The translations under genes were made by a program, and so were the position numbers. The notes beneath the pieces are model-generated. The model was not told the DNA's origin. It saw nothing but the letters and a program-made list of their open reading frames with translations, and searched no databases. From Paenibacillus sp. (lineage in GTDB: Bacteria > Bacillota > Bacilli > Paenibacillales > Paenibacillaceae), in NCBI GenBank assembly GCA_017512705.1, contig JAFWEX010000050.1:1-64000 (forward strand): 64,000 bases of DNA, read 5' to 3'. Every line of letters begins with the position of its first letter. Position 1 is the stretch's first letter. Positions 27,729-37,313 of this stretch are shown here, piece by piece.

Positions 27729-28883
27729 TTAGTCATTATATTTATAGGTGCTGGCATTCAAAATCTTCACGTTTACTTCTACTTTGCCAAGCTGAAAACG
27801 TGTAATCGGGTCGGCTTGCTTAGAAGCTTCTTCTTTCCACCAATCAGGATGATGGCGGTAGAGATGTTCCACAAGACCGAATGAGTCAATGCCGCGTGCT
27901 TTGGTTCTGTCAAATGTGTTACGAATTTGAGCTTCCATCTGTTTGCGGGCCTCCTGCTCTTTAATACGGGGAGAATCATAGGAATCATGTTCCTCGGCAA
28001 TCGTACCTTTTACCGAAGTGAATAGATCAAAGGTGATTCCATTAGCCGTTTTTTTTGCTTTTATACGTGTTTTAGGTTTGTGGAGAGTCAATGTTAGGTC
28101 AGGCTTACTGCCATGCTTCCCGTAGACGTACAGCGGATATTGGTACACATGGTCATAGTTCACATAACGTGTGCCGTCCGCTTCAGCTCCCGTTACCTTT
28201 CCCTGACTTTTGCCATTGCTCACGACGTAAAATCCATCCATTCGAATCAGCGGCGGGGTCTCTTTACCGTTGTGCCACGTCTGATTGTTAGTGGAGACGG
28301 AAGGTAACAGCACCACCGATGCCGGTTCTCTCAGACTATCAAGCAGTTGATGCAAGCGAATAGGCTCATACCCGGAATGCTGCCTGTACAGTCTCATCGG
28401 TTCGAACAATTCAGTTGTTTGGGCCGACTGGTTCAGAATCGCGGAGGGAGAGAGCAATGTGGACATATCTTGTTCTGTTGCATAGATCCATGGTGTATAT
28501 CTCAGCTGTCCAGAATGAAGTAACGTATTAAAAATATCTTCAAGACGTCCTTCTAGTGCATTTTTGGACAACACAATCGCTTTCACATGAGTCCATAGTG
28601 TTTGCTGCTGCGACGTCTCATACAGATTATTAATCGCCATACTCAACGTGGATCCGGTACCTCGTCCAATCCAGATTTGGCTGCCCTCTCTTGAGGTCGG
28701 TCCTTCTTGTTTTGCAATGCTGGAGAAATCGATTAATTGGGCGTACGCTGTATATTGATTATCCTTATAATCGATGCCGATGGCAGTAATAAAGTTAATG
28801 CTCTGCACTTCCTTGGAATCCCAGCATCCCGTCAGCAGTATGACACAAAGCACAAGTATACTACTTACGTAAGCCCACCTCAT
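27729..28883 (-). CDS. gerC: Ger(x)C family spore germination lipoprotein
   Basis: A 384-residue lipoprotein with a 19-residue signal peptide and the lipobox LLTGC. The N-terminal TAIGIDYKDNQYTAYAQLIDF and the C-terminal RFQLGKVEVNVKI region are typical of GerAC/GerKC. It is the C subunit of a nutrient germinant receptor in the spore inner membrane. The ATG overlaps the stop of the A-subunit gene. The symbol gives the subunit class; the specific receptor is not identifiable. Confidence 0.92.
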   Translation of the reverse strand: MRWAYVSSILVLCVILLTGCWDSKEVQSINFITAIGIDYKDNQYTAYAQLIDFSSIAKQEGPTSREGSQIWIGRGTGSTLSMAINNLYETSQQQTLWTHVKAIVLSKNALEGRLEDIFNTLLHSGQLRYTPWIYATEQDMSTLLSPSAILNQSAQTTELFEPMRLYRQHSGYEPIRLHQLLDSLREPASVVLLPSVSTNNQTWHNGKETPPLIRMDGFYVVSNGKSQGKVTGAEADGTRYVNYDHVYQYPLYVYGKHGSKPDLTLTLHKPKTRIKAKKTANGITFDLFTSVKGTIAEEHDSYDSPRIKEQEARKQMEAQIRNTFDRTKARGIDSFGLVEHLYRHHPDWWKEEASKQADPITRFQLGKVEVNVKILNASTYKYND

Positions 28884-30352
28884 TAGGGTTTTTCCTTATG
28901 CCGGGTGGAGTCTTGCGTACGCAGTACAGCTGGGCGTTTGGTCCGGGTCATGGAGGGTGGCATCGATACGGCCTGTGTGAAGTCTCCCGGAATGTATGGA
29001 GATACTGGGGAGAGATAGGATACGCCATAACATTCCAGAGATACGAGATGAACTAATAAGGCGAACAGGGCAATCATAAAACCAAACAACCCCAACACGG
29101 AGGAAGCAATTAACATGCCAATGCGAACTTGGGAGGTGGCTCCCCCAAGGACTGTATTCACCAGAATGTAGCTTGAGATGACAGAGATCGCTACAGTGAC
29201 AATAATGGTGGGAGATGTAATGCCAGCACGAATAGCTGCATCCCCGATAATTAAGCCGCCGACTACGCTGACCGTCTGTCCTAATGCGCGTGGTAGCCTG
29301 CGGCCAGCTTCATTGAACAATTCAAACATAAAAATCATCAGAAATGCTTCGAGCGTTACAGGCATGGGCAATCCCATCCGTGTTCCTGCAATCGTTGCGA
29401 GCAGCGGCAGCGGAATCTGTTCCAGATTAAAGCTGGTCAGACCGATGTAGAAGGCCGGAAAAAAACAAGCAATGAGCAGTCCGGTAATCCGTAATATCCG
29501 TTCAAAAGTGACGATGAAAAAAGGAGTATTCTCGTCCTCCGGTGACTTTAGCTGATTAAACAATGTTGTGGGTGCAATGATGGCCACAGGTGACCCATCC
29601 GTGATTACAGCGAATCGTCCGTTGATTAAGGAGTCTGCGACATAGTCGGGACGTTCGGAATTATCCGTAAGTGGAAAGATGCTTCGGACGCCACCCATGA
29701 CTGCCCGTTCCATGATAGAGGTACCCATAATGCCGTCCACATTAATCTGATTCAGATTGCAGCGAGCGGTCTCCAGAATTTCGGGGTTAATAATATCTTT
29801 GACATAGAGCAGGCCGATGGTTGTCTGGGTCCGATCGCCTTTTACGATTTTCTCATAACACATGGTCGACGTTTTTAATCGTTTGCGAACCAAGGCGATG
29901 TTTGTGGACAGCTCTTCGGTGAAACCGTCGCGTGGTCCTTTCACGGATGTCTCGATAGCCGATTCTTCAGGTGTACGTCCTGGAATATTAGCAATATCCA
30001 GACTGCAGGCCTCTACACCATTTTCAAAAACAAGCAGTAGCTGTCCGCTAAACAGGAGTATGTTTATATTTTGGAGATCCGAGATGTCATCAATAGGCTT
30101 TAGGGTTAACCCGAGTTCTTTGGGGAAGGTCTCTTCCTTGATCAATGTATGTTGTTCTAGCCTTGGGATGATGAACTGATTAATTTGTTTGTGATCCACC
30201 AGGCCTTCACAATAGAGCAGTATGACAGACCGAATGTTCTCATCTTGGGCAGAAAATGTCTGGATGACCACATCTGCACAGGGTTCAAAGCTTTTTTTCA
30301 GGGAGGCAAGAAGGGTTTCATAGGATGTAGTGTCAATCGGTTGTTTCTCCAT
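28883..30352 (-). CDS. gerA: GerA-family spore germination receptor A subunit
   Basis: A 489-residue membrane protein. The soluble N-terminal domain of about 290 residues ends in the conserved FPLTDNSERPDYVADSLINGRFAV region; five or so membrane segments follow (GLPMPVTLEAFLMIFMFELFNEAG and on). This matches GerAA/GerKA, the large subunit of germinant receptors. I use the ATG at 30352 with GAGGAAAC upstream; the longer reading begins inside the preceding gene without a ribosome binding site. Confidence 0.92.
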   Translation of the reverse strand: MEKQPIDTTSYETLLASLKKSFEPCADVVIQTFSAQDENIRSVILLYCEGLVDHKQINQFIIPRLEQHTLIKEETFPKELGLTLKPIDDISDLQNINILLFSGQLLLVFENGVEACSLDIANIPGRTPEESAIETSVKGPRDGFTEELSTNIALVRKRLKTSTMCYEKIVKGDRTQTTIGLLYVKDIINPEILETARCNLNQINVDGIMGTSIMERAVMGGVRSIFPLTDNSERPDYVADSLINGRFAVITDGSPVAIIAPTTLFNQLKSPEDENTPFFIVTFERILRITGLLIACFFPAFYIGLTSFNLEQIPLPLLATIAGTRMGLPMPVTLEAFLMIFMFELFNEAGRRLPRALGQTVSVVGGLIIGDAAIRAGITSPTIIVTVAISVISSYILVNTVLGGATSQVRIGMLIASSVLGLFGFMIALFALLVHLVSLECYGVSYLSPVSPYIPGDFTQAVSMPPSMTRTKRPAVLRTQDSTRHKEKP

Positions 30353-31442
30353 GGTGATGTTTCCTCCTCTGATGGCGTGAATGGATGAAGGCAACTAGAG
30401 TTGCCAGAACCGCAAATCCGCTCAGATACACGAGATTGAATGGAAAGATGTAATGAACCAGAATCGTCGTGAACGTGATATCGTCCAGAGGATACAGCAT
30501 GGATAGAATAAAGAATACAGCCAAAGACCCACATGTGATCATCCTTCTGGAGACCCTCTTAATATTCCAAATCTCTACCACAATATACATGGCTAGACTG
30601 ATTCGGGTAAACGAACCTGCAAGCCACTGGTAGATGGAGAAGAAGTCTGTTTGCGCGATATATTTGCCGAGCGTAGCGATTCGCCATTCCTCAAAGGCAG
30701 GGTATCTCATTTTGGCTGCTTCGTAAGGATCGAACTCTACAATAGCCCCAATCAGCGGGCCTGCTGTTAAACCAACCATGATGAATGCAAGGATCAGATA
30801 CTGCCACAACTTTATAGGTTTGACGAGATGAGGCTGAATGTACCAGAGAAAAAGTAGTTCAAACATGCCTGCGAGACTGTATACCATGCCATGAAAGACG
30901 GGCGACCACCCATGCTCCAACACAGGTAGTAGTCGGCTGTAATCTTTGTACTGCGAGTTGACGATGGCCACGTAAAAGCCAAGTATCACAACGAGGGGCA
31001 GAATCAGTCCAGCGGTAAAGGCCAGTGAGCGCATACCCTTATAGGCAGCGTAACCACATAAGGCCATCAATGCGATGGTTGTGGCAATAACCGGTGTCTC
31101 GGTCAGATAGTTGGTTTTGGCCCAAGTGGTCGTGTCACGTAACGTAAAGTAGATTGCACATAGAAAAAAGAGACTGTTCCCAGCCCGTAGCAGCAAGCCT
31201 ACAGGTTTGCCCAGATGGGACGTCAGCCAATCATGCAGATTCTGATGTTGCAAAAAGCGGGACACAAAGGCAAGCATACATACAAAGAGGAGCAGCGGTC
31301 CACTCGATAGAAGTACGGCGATCCACGAATCCCTTTTGGCTGCACTCAGAAGAGCAGGGATAATTAATACATGGCTGATAAGGCCTACGGATAACATGAT
31401 CAACATCATGGCTTGCAAGAACGAAGGTTGTGAACGCTTCAT
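30333..31442 (-). CDS. gerB: GerB-family spore germination permease
   Basis: A 369-residue protein with about ten membrane segments of the APC-like GerAB/GerKB family, the germinant-sensing subunit. The N-terminus (the LMIMLSVGLISHVLIIPALL stretch) is typical. It is the first gene of a B-A-C operon, a different order from the A-B-C of gerA. It overlaps the A-subunit gene by 20 bases. AAAGGAG precedes the ATG. Forespore promoters are expected upstream, but I could not identify one with confidence. Confidence 0.9.
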   Translation of the reverse strand: MKRSQPSFLQAMMLIMLSVGLISHVLIIPALLSAAKRDSWIAVLLSSGPLLLFVCMLAFVSRFLQHQNLHDWLTSHLGKPVGLLLRAGNSLFFLCAIYFTLRDTTTWAKTNYLTETPVIATTIALMALCGYAAYKGMRSLAFTAGLILPLVVILGFYVAIVNSQYKDYSRLLPVLEHGWSPVFHGMVYSLAGMFELLFLWYIQPHLVKPIKLWQYLILAFIMVGLTAGPLIGAIVEFDPYEAAKMRYPAFEEWRIATLGKYIAQTDFFSIYQWLAGSFTRISLAMYIVVEIWNIKRVSRRMITCGSLAVFFILSMLYPLDDITFTTILVHYIFPFNLVYLSGFAVLATLVAFIHSRHQRRKHHHGETTD

Positions 31443-31590
31443 GCTGAGGAACTCCTTTACAGGGTAGAGTATCCTCAGCAGTGTTAACGTGTTTAGGAAG
31501 GTTCATACAAGTGGGAGTGACGGGAGCTATATTTACAATCTCTTCTTATGCCAAATTCTCGCAACGTGATATGACTTCATTGGTGTATCA

Positions 31591-32586
31591 TCAGACATCA
31601 AAATATCGGATGCCCATCGCCTCGCGGACCTCAAGCATCGTTTCTTTTGCGGTGTTCCTGGCTTGACGTGTGCCTTCTATTAGCATCTCCTTAACTTCAT
31701 TCTCACGCTGTTCATAATAGTTACGCCGTTCCCGAAAAGGCTCAAGCAGCTCGTTGATGGCCCCACCAGCCAGCTGTTTGCAATCGGTACAGCCAATCTT
31801 CCCCTGACTGCATGAAGCGTGAATGTCGTCTGCATAGATTGATCGAAACAACTGGTGATAAGCATACACAGGGCAAATATCGGGGTGACCTGGGTCGGAG
31901 CGATGGATGCGTGCCGGATCCGTTTTCGCTTTGGTCAGCTTTGCTTTTACATCGTCCGGAGTGGCATTTAACGAGATGGCGTTGCCCATACTTTTGCTCA
32001 TCTTCCCTATGCCGTCTAAACCTCCCAAACGTTCTCCAGTTAATATCCGAGGTTCCGGAAAAACAGGAGCGTACAGCTCATTGAACCGCCGAACCAGCTT
32101 GCGGGCCGTCTCCACATGAGGAATTTGGTCTTCACCTGCTGGAACAAGAGTGGCTTTACAGAAAGCGATGTCAGCAGCCTGACTCACTGGATACCCTAAA
32201 AAGCCATAATATAGGTCTGTGTAACCCCGATCTCGTGCTTCGGTTTTGATTGTTGGATTGTGCCGTAACGTGTTCACCGTGACAAACATAGAAAAGATAA
32301 CAGTCAGCTCCGCAATCTCGGGAATCATAGACTGGATGAAGAGGGTCGTCTTATTCGGATCTATACCTACGGCGAGATAGTCCAGTGTCACTTGATGCAC
32401 ACTGTTTGCAATCAGTTCAGGCTGATCATAATGAGTTGTCAGTGCCTGGACATCTGCGAGCAAAATATACGTTTTGTACGTTTCTTGTAATTCCACCCGG
32501 CTGCGCAGGCTGCCAACGTAATGGCCGAGATGAAGCTGTCCAGTTGTTCGATCTCCGGTCAAAATCAGTTCTTGGTTTGTATTCAT
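31591..32586 (-). CDS. trpS: Tryptophanyl-tRNA synthetase
   Basis: A 331-residue class I synthetase charging tRNA-Trp. The HIGH-type motif is LHLGHYVGSL and the KMSKS motif is GKMSKSMGN. The start has AAAGGAG. Upstream lies a full T-box leader with a UGG specifier, so expression should rise when uncharged tRNA-Trp accumulates. An additional ORF with two Trp codons overlaps its start in another frame. Confidence 0.96.
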   Translation of the reverse strand: MNTNQELILTGDRTTGQLHLGHYVGSLRSRVELQETYKTYILLADVQALTTHYDQPELIANSVHQVTLDYLAVGIDPNKTTLFIQSMIPEIAELTVIFSMFVTVNTLRHNPTIKTEARDRGYTDLYYGFLGYPVSQAADIAFCKATLVPAGEDQIPHVETARKLVRRFNELYAPVFPEPRILTGERLGGLDGIGKMSKSMGNAISLNATPDDVKAKLTKAKTDPARIHRSDPGHPDICPVYAYHQLFRSIYADDIHASCSQGKIGCTDCKQLAGGAINELLEPFRERRNYYEQRENEVKEMLIEGTRQARNTAKETMLEVREAMGIRYFDV

Positions 32587-32665
32587 AGTTCATTCTCCTT
32601 TGAATATGGATTTTATTGTTGTCGTTGTTCCTGATCTTCAGCTGTTGCCACCAGCCATCTTCCAC
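32426..32665 (-). CDS. Possible leader ORF with tandem Trp codons overlapping trpS
   Basis: An ORF starting at GTG 32665 (or ATG 32671) with an AAAGGAGG ribosome binding site better than that of trpS itself. It opens MEDGWWQQLKIRNNDNNK; the two TGG codons lie at 32648-32653. It runs past the trpS start in a different frame and stops inside trpS. Only the first 25 codons lie outside trpS, so the rest need not be functional. It could couple Trp-tRNA supply to trpS translation, or be an accident. Confidence 0.3.
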   Translation of the reverse strand: MEDGWWQQLKIRNNDNNKIHIQRRMNYEYKPRTDFDRRSNNWTASSRPLRWQPAQPGGITRNVQNVYFARRCPGTDNSL

Positions 32666-32759
32666 GACCATCACCTCCTTTCAGCCTGCAATGGATTGCG
32701 TATACTACGTATTAGAATAAAGTTGAATGAAGCGGACACTCTGTTACCAGAATCGTATG

Positions 32760-33175
32760 AAAATAAAATAAGCCTCGTCCTCCGTTCCAATTTCCTGTGG
32801 AAATAGAACAGAAGGACGAGGCTATGCTCGCGGTGCCACCTTCATTAGCCGCTGGTGTGCGGCTCACTTATCGGGATACGGATGGCATATGTGAACCCAT
32901 ATGCTGACATGTAATAAAACACACTCAGACTTACCTGAGTGAGAATATACACGATCTAGATCGATATCCTGTCCATGGATAACGGCAGGACCAGCCGCCT
33001 TGCCTACTGAGATTCTTTTCTCTGCATCAACCAGGTTAAGAATCGGTTCAACTCGGAACTCCGAAGCCCATTTCCATATGTCAGACACACTGGCTTCCAC
33101 CATCCGCCAGCTCTCTGGAGTATCTTGACATACGTACTTCTCTTCATCATCGTTGATAACGTCCGTTTACAATTT
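32760..33175 (-). ncRNA. T-box riboswitch leader of trpS
   Basis: On the minus strand the conserved T-box GGTGGCACCGCG lies at 32840-32829. It is followed by a terminator with a perfect 10-bp stem (32814-32823 with 32771-32780) and a T-rich tail (TTATTTTATTTT). The 5' part has the stem I start AGAGAGCTGG and a specifier loop with UGG (complement of 33068-33070), the tryptophan codon. Binding of uncharged tRNA-Trp would form the antiterminator and allow trpS transcription. Confidence 0.93.
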
Positions 33176-33180
33176 TATAC

Positions 33181-33209
33181 ATTGTATCATGCTTTAGGAT
33201 GACTGACCA
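33181..33209 (-). promoter_or_regulatory. Probable sigma-A promoter of the trpS T-box transcript
   Basis: Minus strand: -35 TGGTCA (33209-33204), 17-base spacer, -10 TACAAT (33186-33181) with an upstream TG. It overlaps the 3' end of the EamA transporter gene, and places the transcription start just before the T-box stem I. Confidence 0.6.
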
Positions 33210-34122
33210 GCCCGTGTTTGCGACCGCTGATGTTGGTGCCGAGTACTCCAATAATGATCAGTAGAGCACCGATATAGTGATAGCTATATACGGGTTCGTT
33301 CAGAATCAAGGCGCCTCCTGCAATAGAGATGAGTGTGGAGAAGTTGGTGAAGACACTCATGCGGGAAGCTTCCAGATGTGTCAGTGCATAACTGGATAGC
33401 AGGGTAGACACCATGGTTGACAAGATGGCCAGATAAGCGAGGGCACCGAGGTAAGACATATCTCCGAGCGGTTGAATGTATTCAACCATAGATCCGGCGG
33501 CTGCATGACGTATGAATGACGCAGCGTTAAACACCACACAGCCTACCATCAGGGTGACCCAAGTCAGTTCGAGTGGTTTATATTTTCGGGTAAGAGGCCG
33601 TGCCAGTACACCATAACCTGCAAAACTGAGTGCTGAGAGCAGCAGCAATACAATTCCTTTCATATTACTCATCGATAAGCCACTGCCTTTCATAGCAAAG
33701 ATATAGACTACGCCAGCTACGGAAAGGAGCAGGGACATTTTCTGCATCAGGGTTGTGCGCTCTTTCAAGAAGATCGAAGCCAGGACGAGAGTGAACACAG
33801 GCACCATCGCTTGAATAATTCCACCTTCTGAAGAATTGGAGGTCACGAGTCCAAAGGCTTGAAAGGCGAAAAAGAGTACGGGTGAGAGCAGTCCCAGCGG
33901 AATAATTCGCCACAGATCAGCCAGACGCAGGTGGATCTTGATCCAGCCGAATAGAACAGGAATGCTTACTACAATAAGGGATAGAGCGAATCGATGGGCA
34001 AGCACATCTATAGGATGAGCAATAGTGACGGTCATTTTAACAAAAAGAAAAGATAATCCGATTATGGCTGCATAAAGGACAGCTGCGATATAAGCATGGG
34101 TGCGGTTGCGCGTGGTATTCAT
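33187..34122 (-). CDS. EamA/DMT-family transporter
   Basis: A 311-residue membrane protein with ten predicted segments in two repeats of five, typical of drug/metabolite exporters (EamA). The first begins AAVLYAAIIGLSFLFVKM and the second near ILNEPVYSYHYIGALLIIIGV. The substrate is unknown; amino acids or metabolites are usual. I use the ATG at 34122 with GGAGGGAAA upstream. It is divergent from a MocR-type regulator 180 bases away, which often controls such a transporter. Confidence 0.85.
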   Translation of the reverse strand: MNTTRNRTHAYIAAVLYAAIIGLSFLFVKMTVTIAHPIDVLAHRFALSLIVVSIPVLFGWIKIHLRLADLWRIIPLGLLSPVLFFAFQAFGLVTSNSSEGGIIQAMVPVFTLVLASIFLKERTTLMQKMSLLLSVAGVVYIFAMKGSGLSMSNMKGIVLLLLSALSFAGYGVLARPLTRKYKPLELTWVTLMVGCVVFNAASFIRHAAAGSMVEYIQPLGDMSYLGALAYLAILSTMVSTLLSSYALTHLEASRMSVFTNFSTLISIAGGALILNEPVYSYHYIGALLIIIGVLGTNISGRKHGLVSHPKA

Positions 34123-34304
34123 ATAGTTTCCCTCCATTAGTGCAATATAGGCTTGAATCTGAGGCTTCATACGCAGGTCAAGCTACCAACATTTCCTTCC
34201 GGGGATGGATATGTGGGCCTTATTTAATATACTTCTGCGTGCCCCATGCTACAATAGAAAAAATAGATCATTGTACCGGTACAATTTAGTAGAAGGGAGT
34301 AGAA

Positions 34305-35687
34305 ATGTTGAGAAAATATGAGATGATCGCGCATGCTTTGCAAGAATGGATGCAGGAGCAGATGATGAGACAGAACAGTCGCCACTGGGATGAAAAAGGG
34401 ATCAGACTGCCGGCAGTTCGTACCGTCGCCGAAAAGTATAAATGTAGTGTAAGTACGGCTATTCGTGCCTACGAATGGTTGGAGCAGAGACATCTGGTGT
34501 ATGCGATTCCTCAATCAGGCTATTACGCTGTTCAAAATGGAACGGGAGCACAGGATATGGACTGGCAGGAACCGCTTGATTTTGCCTCAGCGGCTCCCGA
34601 CCCGAGAGTGTTTCCATATGCAGACTTTCGGCACTGTATGGATCTAGCTATGAAGGAGAAACAAGGTGAGCTTTTCCTATACGGCACCCAGCAAGGGCTG
34701 CCCTCACTAATTGAACTTCTGCAGAAGCAGTTTGCGGATTACCAGGTGTTTGCACAGTCAGAACAGTTTTTTGTCACTACCGGTGTACAGCAAGCACTTT
34801 CAGCACTTGCCTTGATGCCTTTCCCGAGTGGAAAAGCCAAAGTCATGGTGGAACTGCCAACGTACCACAATATGCCACCCCTCTTGGAGAGTCTGAACGT
34901 ACCCTATACAGGAGTGAAGAGAACGCTAGGGGAAGGACTGGACTGGGAGTCTCTTGAACGGCAGTTTGCGAGTGGGGATATCAAATTTTTCTATGTCATG
35001 CCGCGTTTTCACAATCCAATCGGGATATCGATGACAGCAGCGGAGAAAAAGAGACTTCTTCGGCTTGCTCAGAAGTATGATGTGTATCTGGTCGAAGATG
35101 ATTATTTGGCAGATTTAGAGGACAATGCGCGCCAAGATCCTCTGTGGGCGTACGATACGCACAATCGGGTCATCTATCTGAAAAGTTATTCCAAAATTTT
35201 GTTCCCCGGACTTCGTGTAGGCGTGACCGTTCTGCCCGCTAAGTTAGTACCCGGCTTCGGGACGATCAAAAGAATGCTGGATATCGATACGTCTGTTTTA
35301 TCTCAAGCTGCACTTGAGGTGTACATCCATAGTGGAATGTTTGCTCATCATCGAAAAATCATCCGTAACCGCTATGCTTCGCGTATGGAGGTTGTACGCA
35401 ACCAATTGGCGGCATATCCAGACTTTGCTCCATTCCGCGATGCACCGCGAACAGGCGGTGAGCATACGGTGCTTCCGTTAGAAGCAAGAATACCGATGGC
35501 CACACTCGTATCCCGCCTCCAGAAACGGGGGATTTTGGTGGATACCACCGAGCGGTATTATCCTCGGACAGGGGAAGGGGGTACACGAGAGTTGGAGAAG
35601 ATGCTACGCCTGAACATCTCTAACGTTCCCAAGCAGCGAGTTGCAGAGGGAATGATGAAAATCCGGGAGGAAATTCTCCGATTGTAG
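34305..35687 (+). CDS. MocR-family (GntR/aminotransferase) transcriptional regulator
   Basis: A 460-residue regulator: GntR winged helix at residues about 1-75 (VRTVAEKYKCSVSTAIRAYEWLEQ), then a class I aminotransferase-like domain with the PLP lysine in LKSYSKILFPGLR and the Asp/Tyr segment VEDDYLADLE. Such proteins use PLP or its adducts as effectors. The divergent EamA transporter gene is the likely target. AAGGGAG precedes the ATG. Confidence 0.9.
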   Translation: MLRKYEMIAHALQEWMQEQMMRQNSRHWDEKGIRLPAVRTVAEKYKCSVSTAIRAYEWLEQRHLVYAIPQSGYYAVQNGTGAQDMDWQEPLDFASAAPDPRVFPYADFRHCMDLAMKEKQGELFLYGTQQGLPSLIELLQKQFADYQVFAQSEQFFVTTGVQQALSALALMPFPSGKAKVMVELPTYHNMPPLLESLNVPYTGVKRTLGEGLDWESLERQFASGDIKFFYVMPRFHNPIGISMTAAEKKRLLRLAQKYDVYLVEDDYLADLEDNARQDPLWAYDTHNRVIYLKSYSKILFPGLRVGVTVLPAKLVPGFGTIKRMLDIDTSVLSQAALEVYIHSGMFAHHRKIIRNRYASRMEVVRNQLAAYPDFAPFRDAPRTGGEHTVLPLEARIPMATLVSRLQKRGILVDTTERYYPRTGEGGTRELEKMLRLNISNVPKQRVAEGMMKIREEILRL

Positions 35688-35778
35688 CTAGCCAGAGTGC
35701 AAATAGGATTCGTTTAGCTTATGAAGTAACTTATCTTCAATGCTCAGACGGCCATTGCTCCCTTATTCAGCACAGCAC

Positions 35779-35807
35779 AAAAATCCCAGCCCTAAGGGCT
35801 GGGATTT
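35779..35807 (-). terminator. Rho-independent terminator of hemL
   Basis: A perfect 12-bp stem (35781-35792 with 35796-35807, three-base loop). The T-run is better on the minus strand (TTTTT), which fits the leftward hemL gene; the rightward MocR gene could also use it. Confidence 0.8.
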
Positions 35808-35840
35808 CGATATTCTGGCGCTATTCCATGATTCTTCTGC

Positions 35841-37157
35841 TTACTCTTGTGCCATTGCTTTGAAGGAAGCTTCTGCGGCTTCTAGCGTGGCGGCAATATC
35901 TTCATCCGTATGAGCCGTGGTGAGGAACCAAGCTTCATACTTGGATGGAGCCAGATTGATACCCCGGTTCAGCATGTGACGGAAGAAGGAAGCGAAGCGT
36001 TCGCTGTCCGTATCTTGTGCGTGATCATAGTTCGTCACGGGATGGTTGCAGAAATGCGTTGAGAACGCACCGCGAATTCGGTTGATCGTCAGATCAATAC
36101 CGTGTCTGTCTGCGGAAGCCTGCAATCCAGCAGTTAGATCGATGGCGAGACGTTCCATTTCCTCATATACGCCAGCCGCTTGCAGTACTTCAAGGCAGGC
36201 GATACCCGCCGAGATGGATGCCGGATTGCCTGCCATCGTTCCGGCCTGATACGCCGGGCCGAGCGGGGCAACCTGCTCCATGACATGTTTACGGCCCCCA
36301 TAGGCGCCAATCGGCAAGCCGCCGCCAATGATTTTGCCAAGTGCAGTGAGGTCTGGTTCGATCTCCGCATGATTGTTCAATCCGTCATACGTCTGTGTAG
36401 AACCGTAATGGAAGCGGAACGCCGTAATTACTTCATCATAAATAACGAGTGAACCGTTCGCGCGTGTCATGGCACAGAGGCCTTCCAGGAACCCAGGCTC
36501 CGGCATAACCATGCCGAAGTTACCAACAATCGGCTCTACCATAACTGCGGCTACATCATCACCCCAGCGTTCGAGTGCTCCCTTTAGACCGTCAAGATCG
36601 TTATAAGGTACGGTAATGACTTCATGGGCGATACTGGTCGGGATGCCAGCACTGTCAGGAATGCCAAGTGTAGACGGACCTGAACCGGCAGCAACTAACA
36701 CGAGGTCAGAGTGGCCATGATAACATCCAGCGAATTTAATGATTTTATTCCGTTTCGTATACGCACGAGCAACACGAATAGTAGTCATTACGGCCTCCGT
36801 ACCGGAGTTCACAAAACGAACCTTGTCCATGGACGGAATCGCTTCTTTAAGCATTTTGGCCAGCTTGATTTCAAGCTCTGTCGGTGTACCATACAGGACA
36901 CCATTCGCAGCAGCTTCAGTAATGGCTTTCGTGATATGAGGGTGGGCGTGTCCCGTTACAATCGGGCCATATGCCGCGAGATAATCGATATATTTGTTAT
37001 CGTCCACATCCCAGAAGTGAGCGCCTTGAGCTTTTTTCATAAAAACGGGTGCCCCGCCGCCAACCGCTTTGAATGAGCGGGAAGGGCTGTTAACTCCGCC
37101 CACAATATGCTCCAGTGCTTCTGTATATAACAACTCAGAGTTTTTACGTGTATTCAT
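35841..37157 (-). CDS. hemL: Glutamate-1-semialdehyde 2,1-aminomutase
   Basis: A 438-residue PLP enzyme of class III aminotransferases that makes 5-aminolevulinate for heme. The active lysine lies in [17 protein letters not shown], and [17 protein letters not shown] is specific to the family. It stands alone, away from other hem genes, as is often the case for the second hemL copy (gsaB-type) of Bacilli. AAAGGAAG precedes the ATG. Confidence 0.93.
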   Translation of the reverse strand: MNTRKNSELLYTEALEHIVGGVNSPSRSFKAVGGGAPVFMKKAQGAHFWDVDDNKYIDYLAAYGPIVTGHAHPHITKAITEAAANGVLYGTPTELEIKLAKMLKEAIPSMDKVRFVNSGTEAVMTTIRVARAYTKRNKIIKFAGCYHGHSDLVLVAAGSGPSTLGIPDSAGIPTSIAHEVITVPYNDLDGLKGALERWGDDVAAVMVEPIVGNFGMVMPEPGFLEGLCAMTRANGSLVIYDEVITAFRFHYGSTQTYDGLNNHAEIEPDLTALGKIIGGGLPIGAYGGRKHVMEQVAPLGPAYQAGTMAGNPASISAGIACLEVLQAAGVYEEMERLAIDLTAGLQASADRHGIDLTINRIRGAFSTHFCNHPVTNYDHAQDTDSERFASFFRHMLNRGINLAPSKYEAWFLTTAHTDEDIAATLEAAEASFKAMAQE

Positions 37158-37251
37158 GAGATAACTTCCTTTCGTAATTCCAATAGTTTAAACCAGTCAA
37201 ACAATAGTCTGATATGATTATTTTCGCATACTTTTGCGTACAGGCATAGCG

Positions 37252-37277
37252 AAAGGGCAGCATGTTGGCTGCCCTTT
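37252..37277. terminator. Hairpin, possible weak terminator
   Basis: AAAGGGCAGC at 37252-37261 pairs perfectly with GCTGCCCTTT at 37268-37277, six-base loop. Only three Ts follow on either strand. It lies downstream of the leftward LCP gene and upstream of hemL. Confidence 0.55.
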
Positions 37278-37313
37278 GAAGAAATGAACTAATTTGGTTT
37301 ATCGCTTGGTTAT

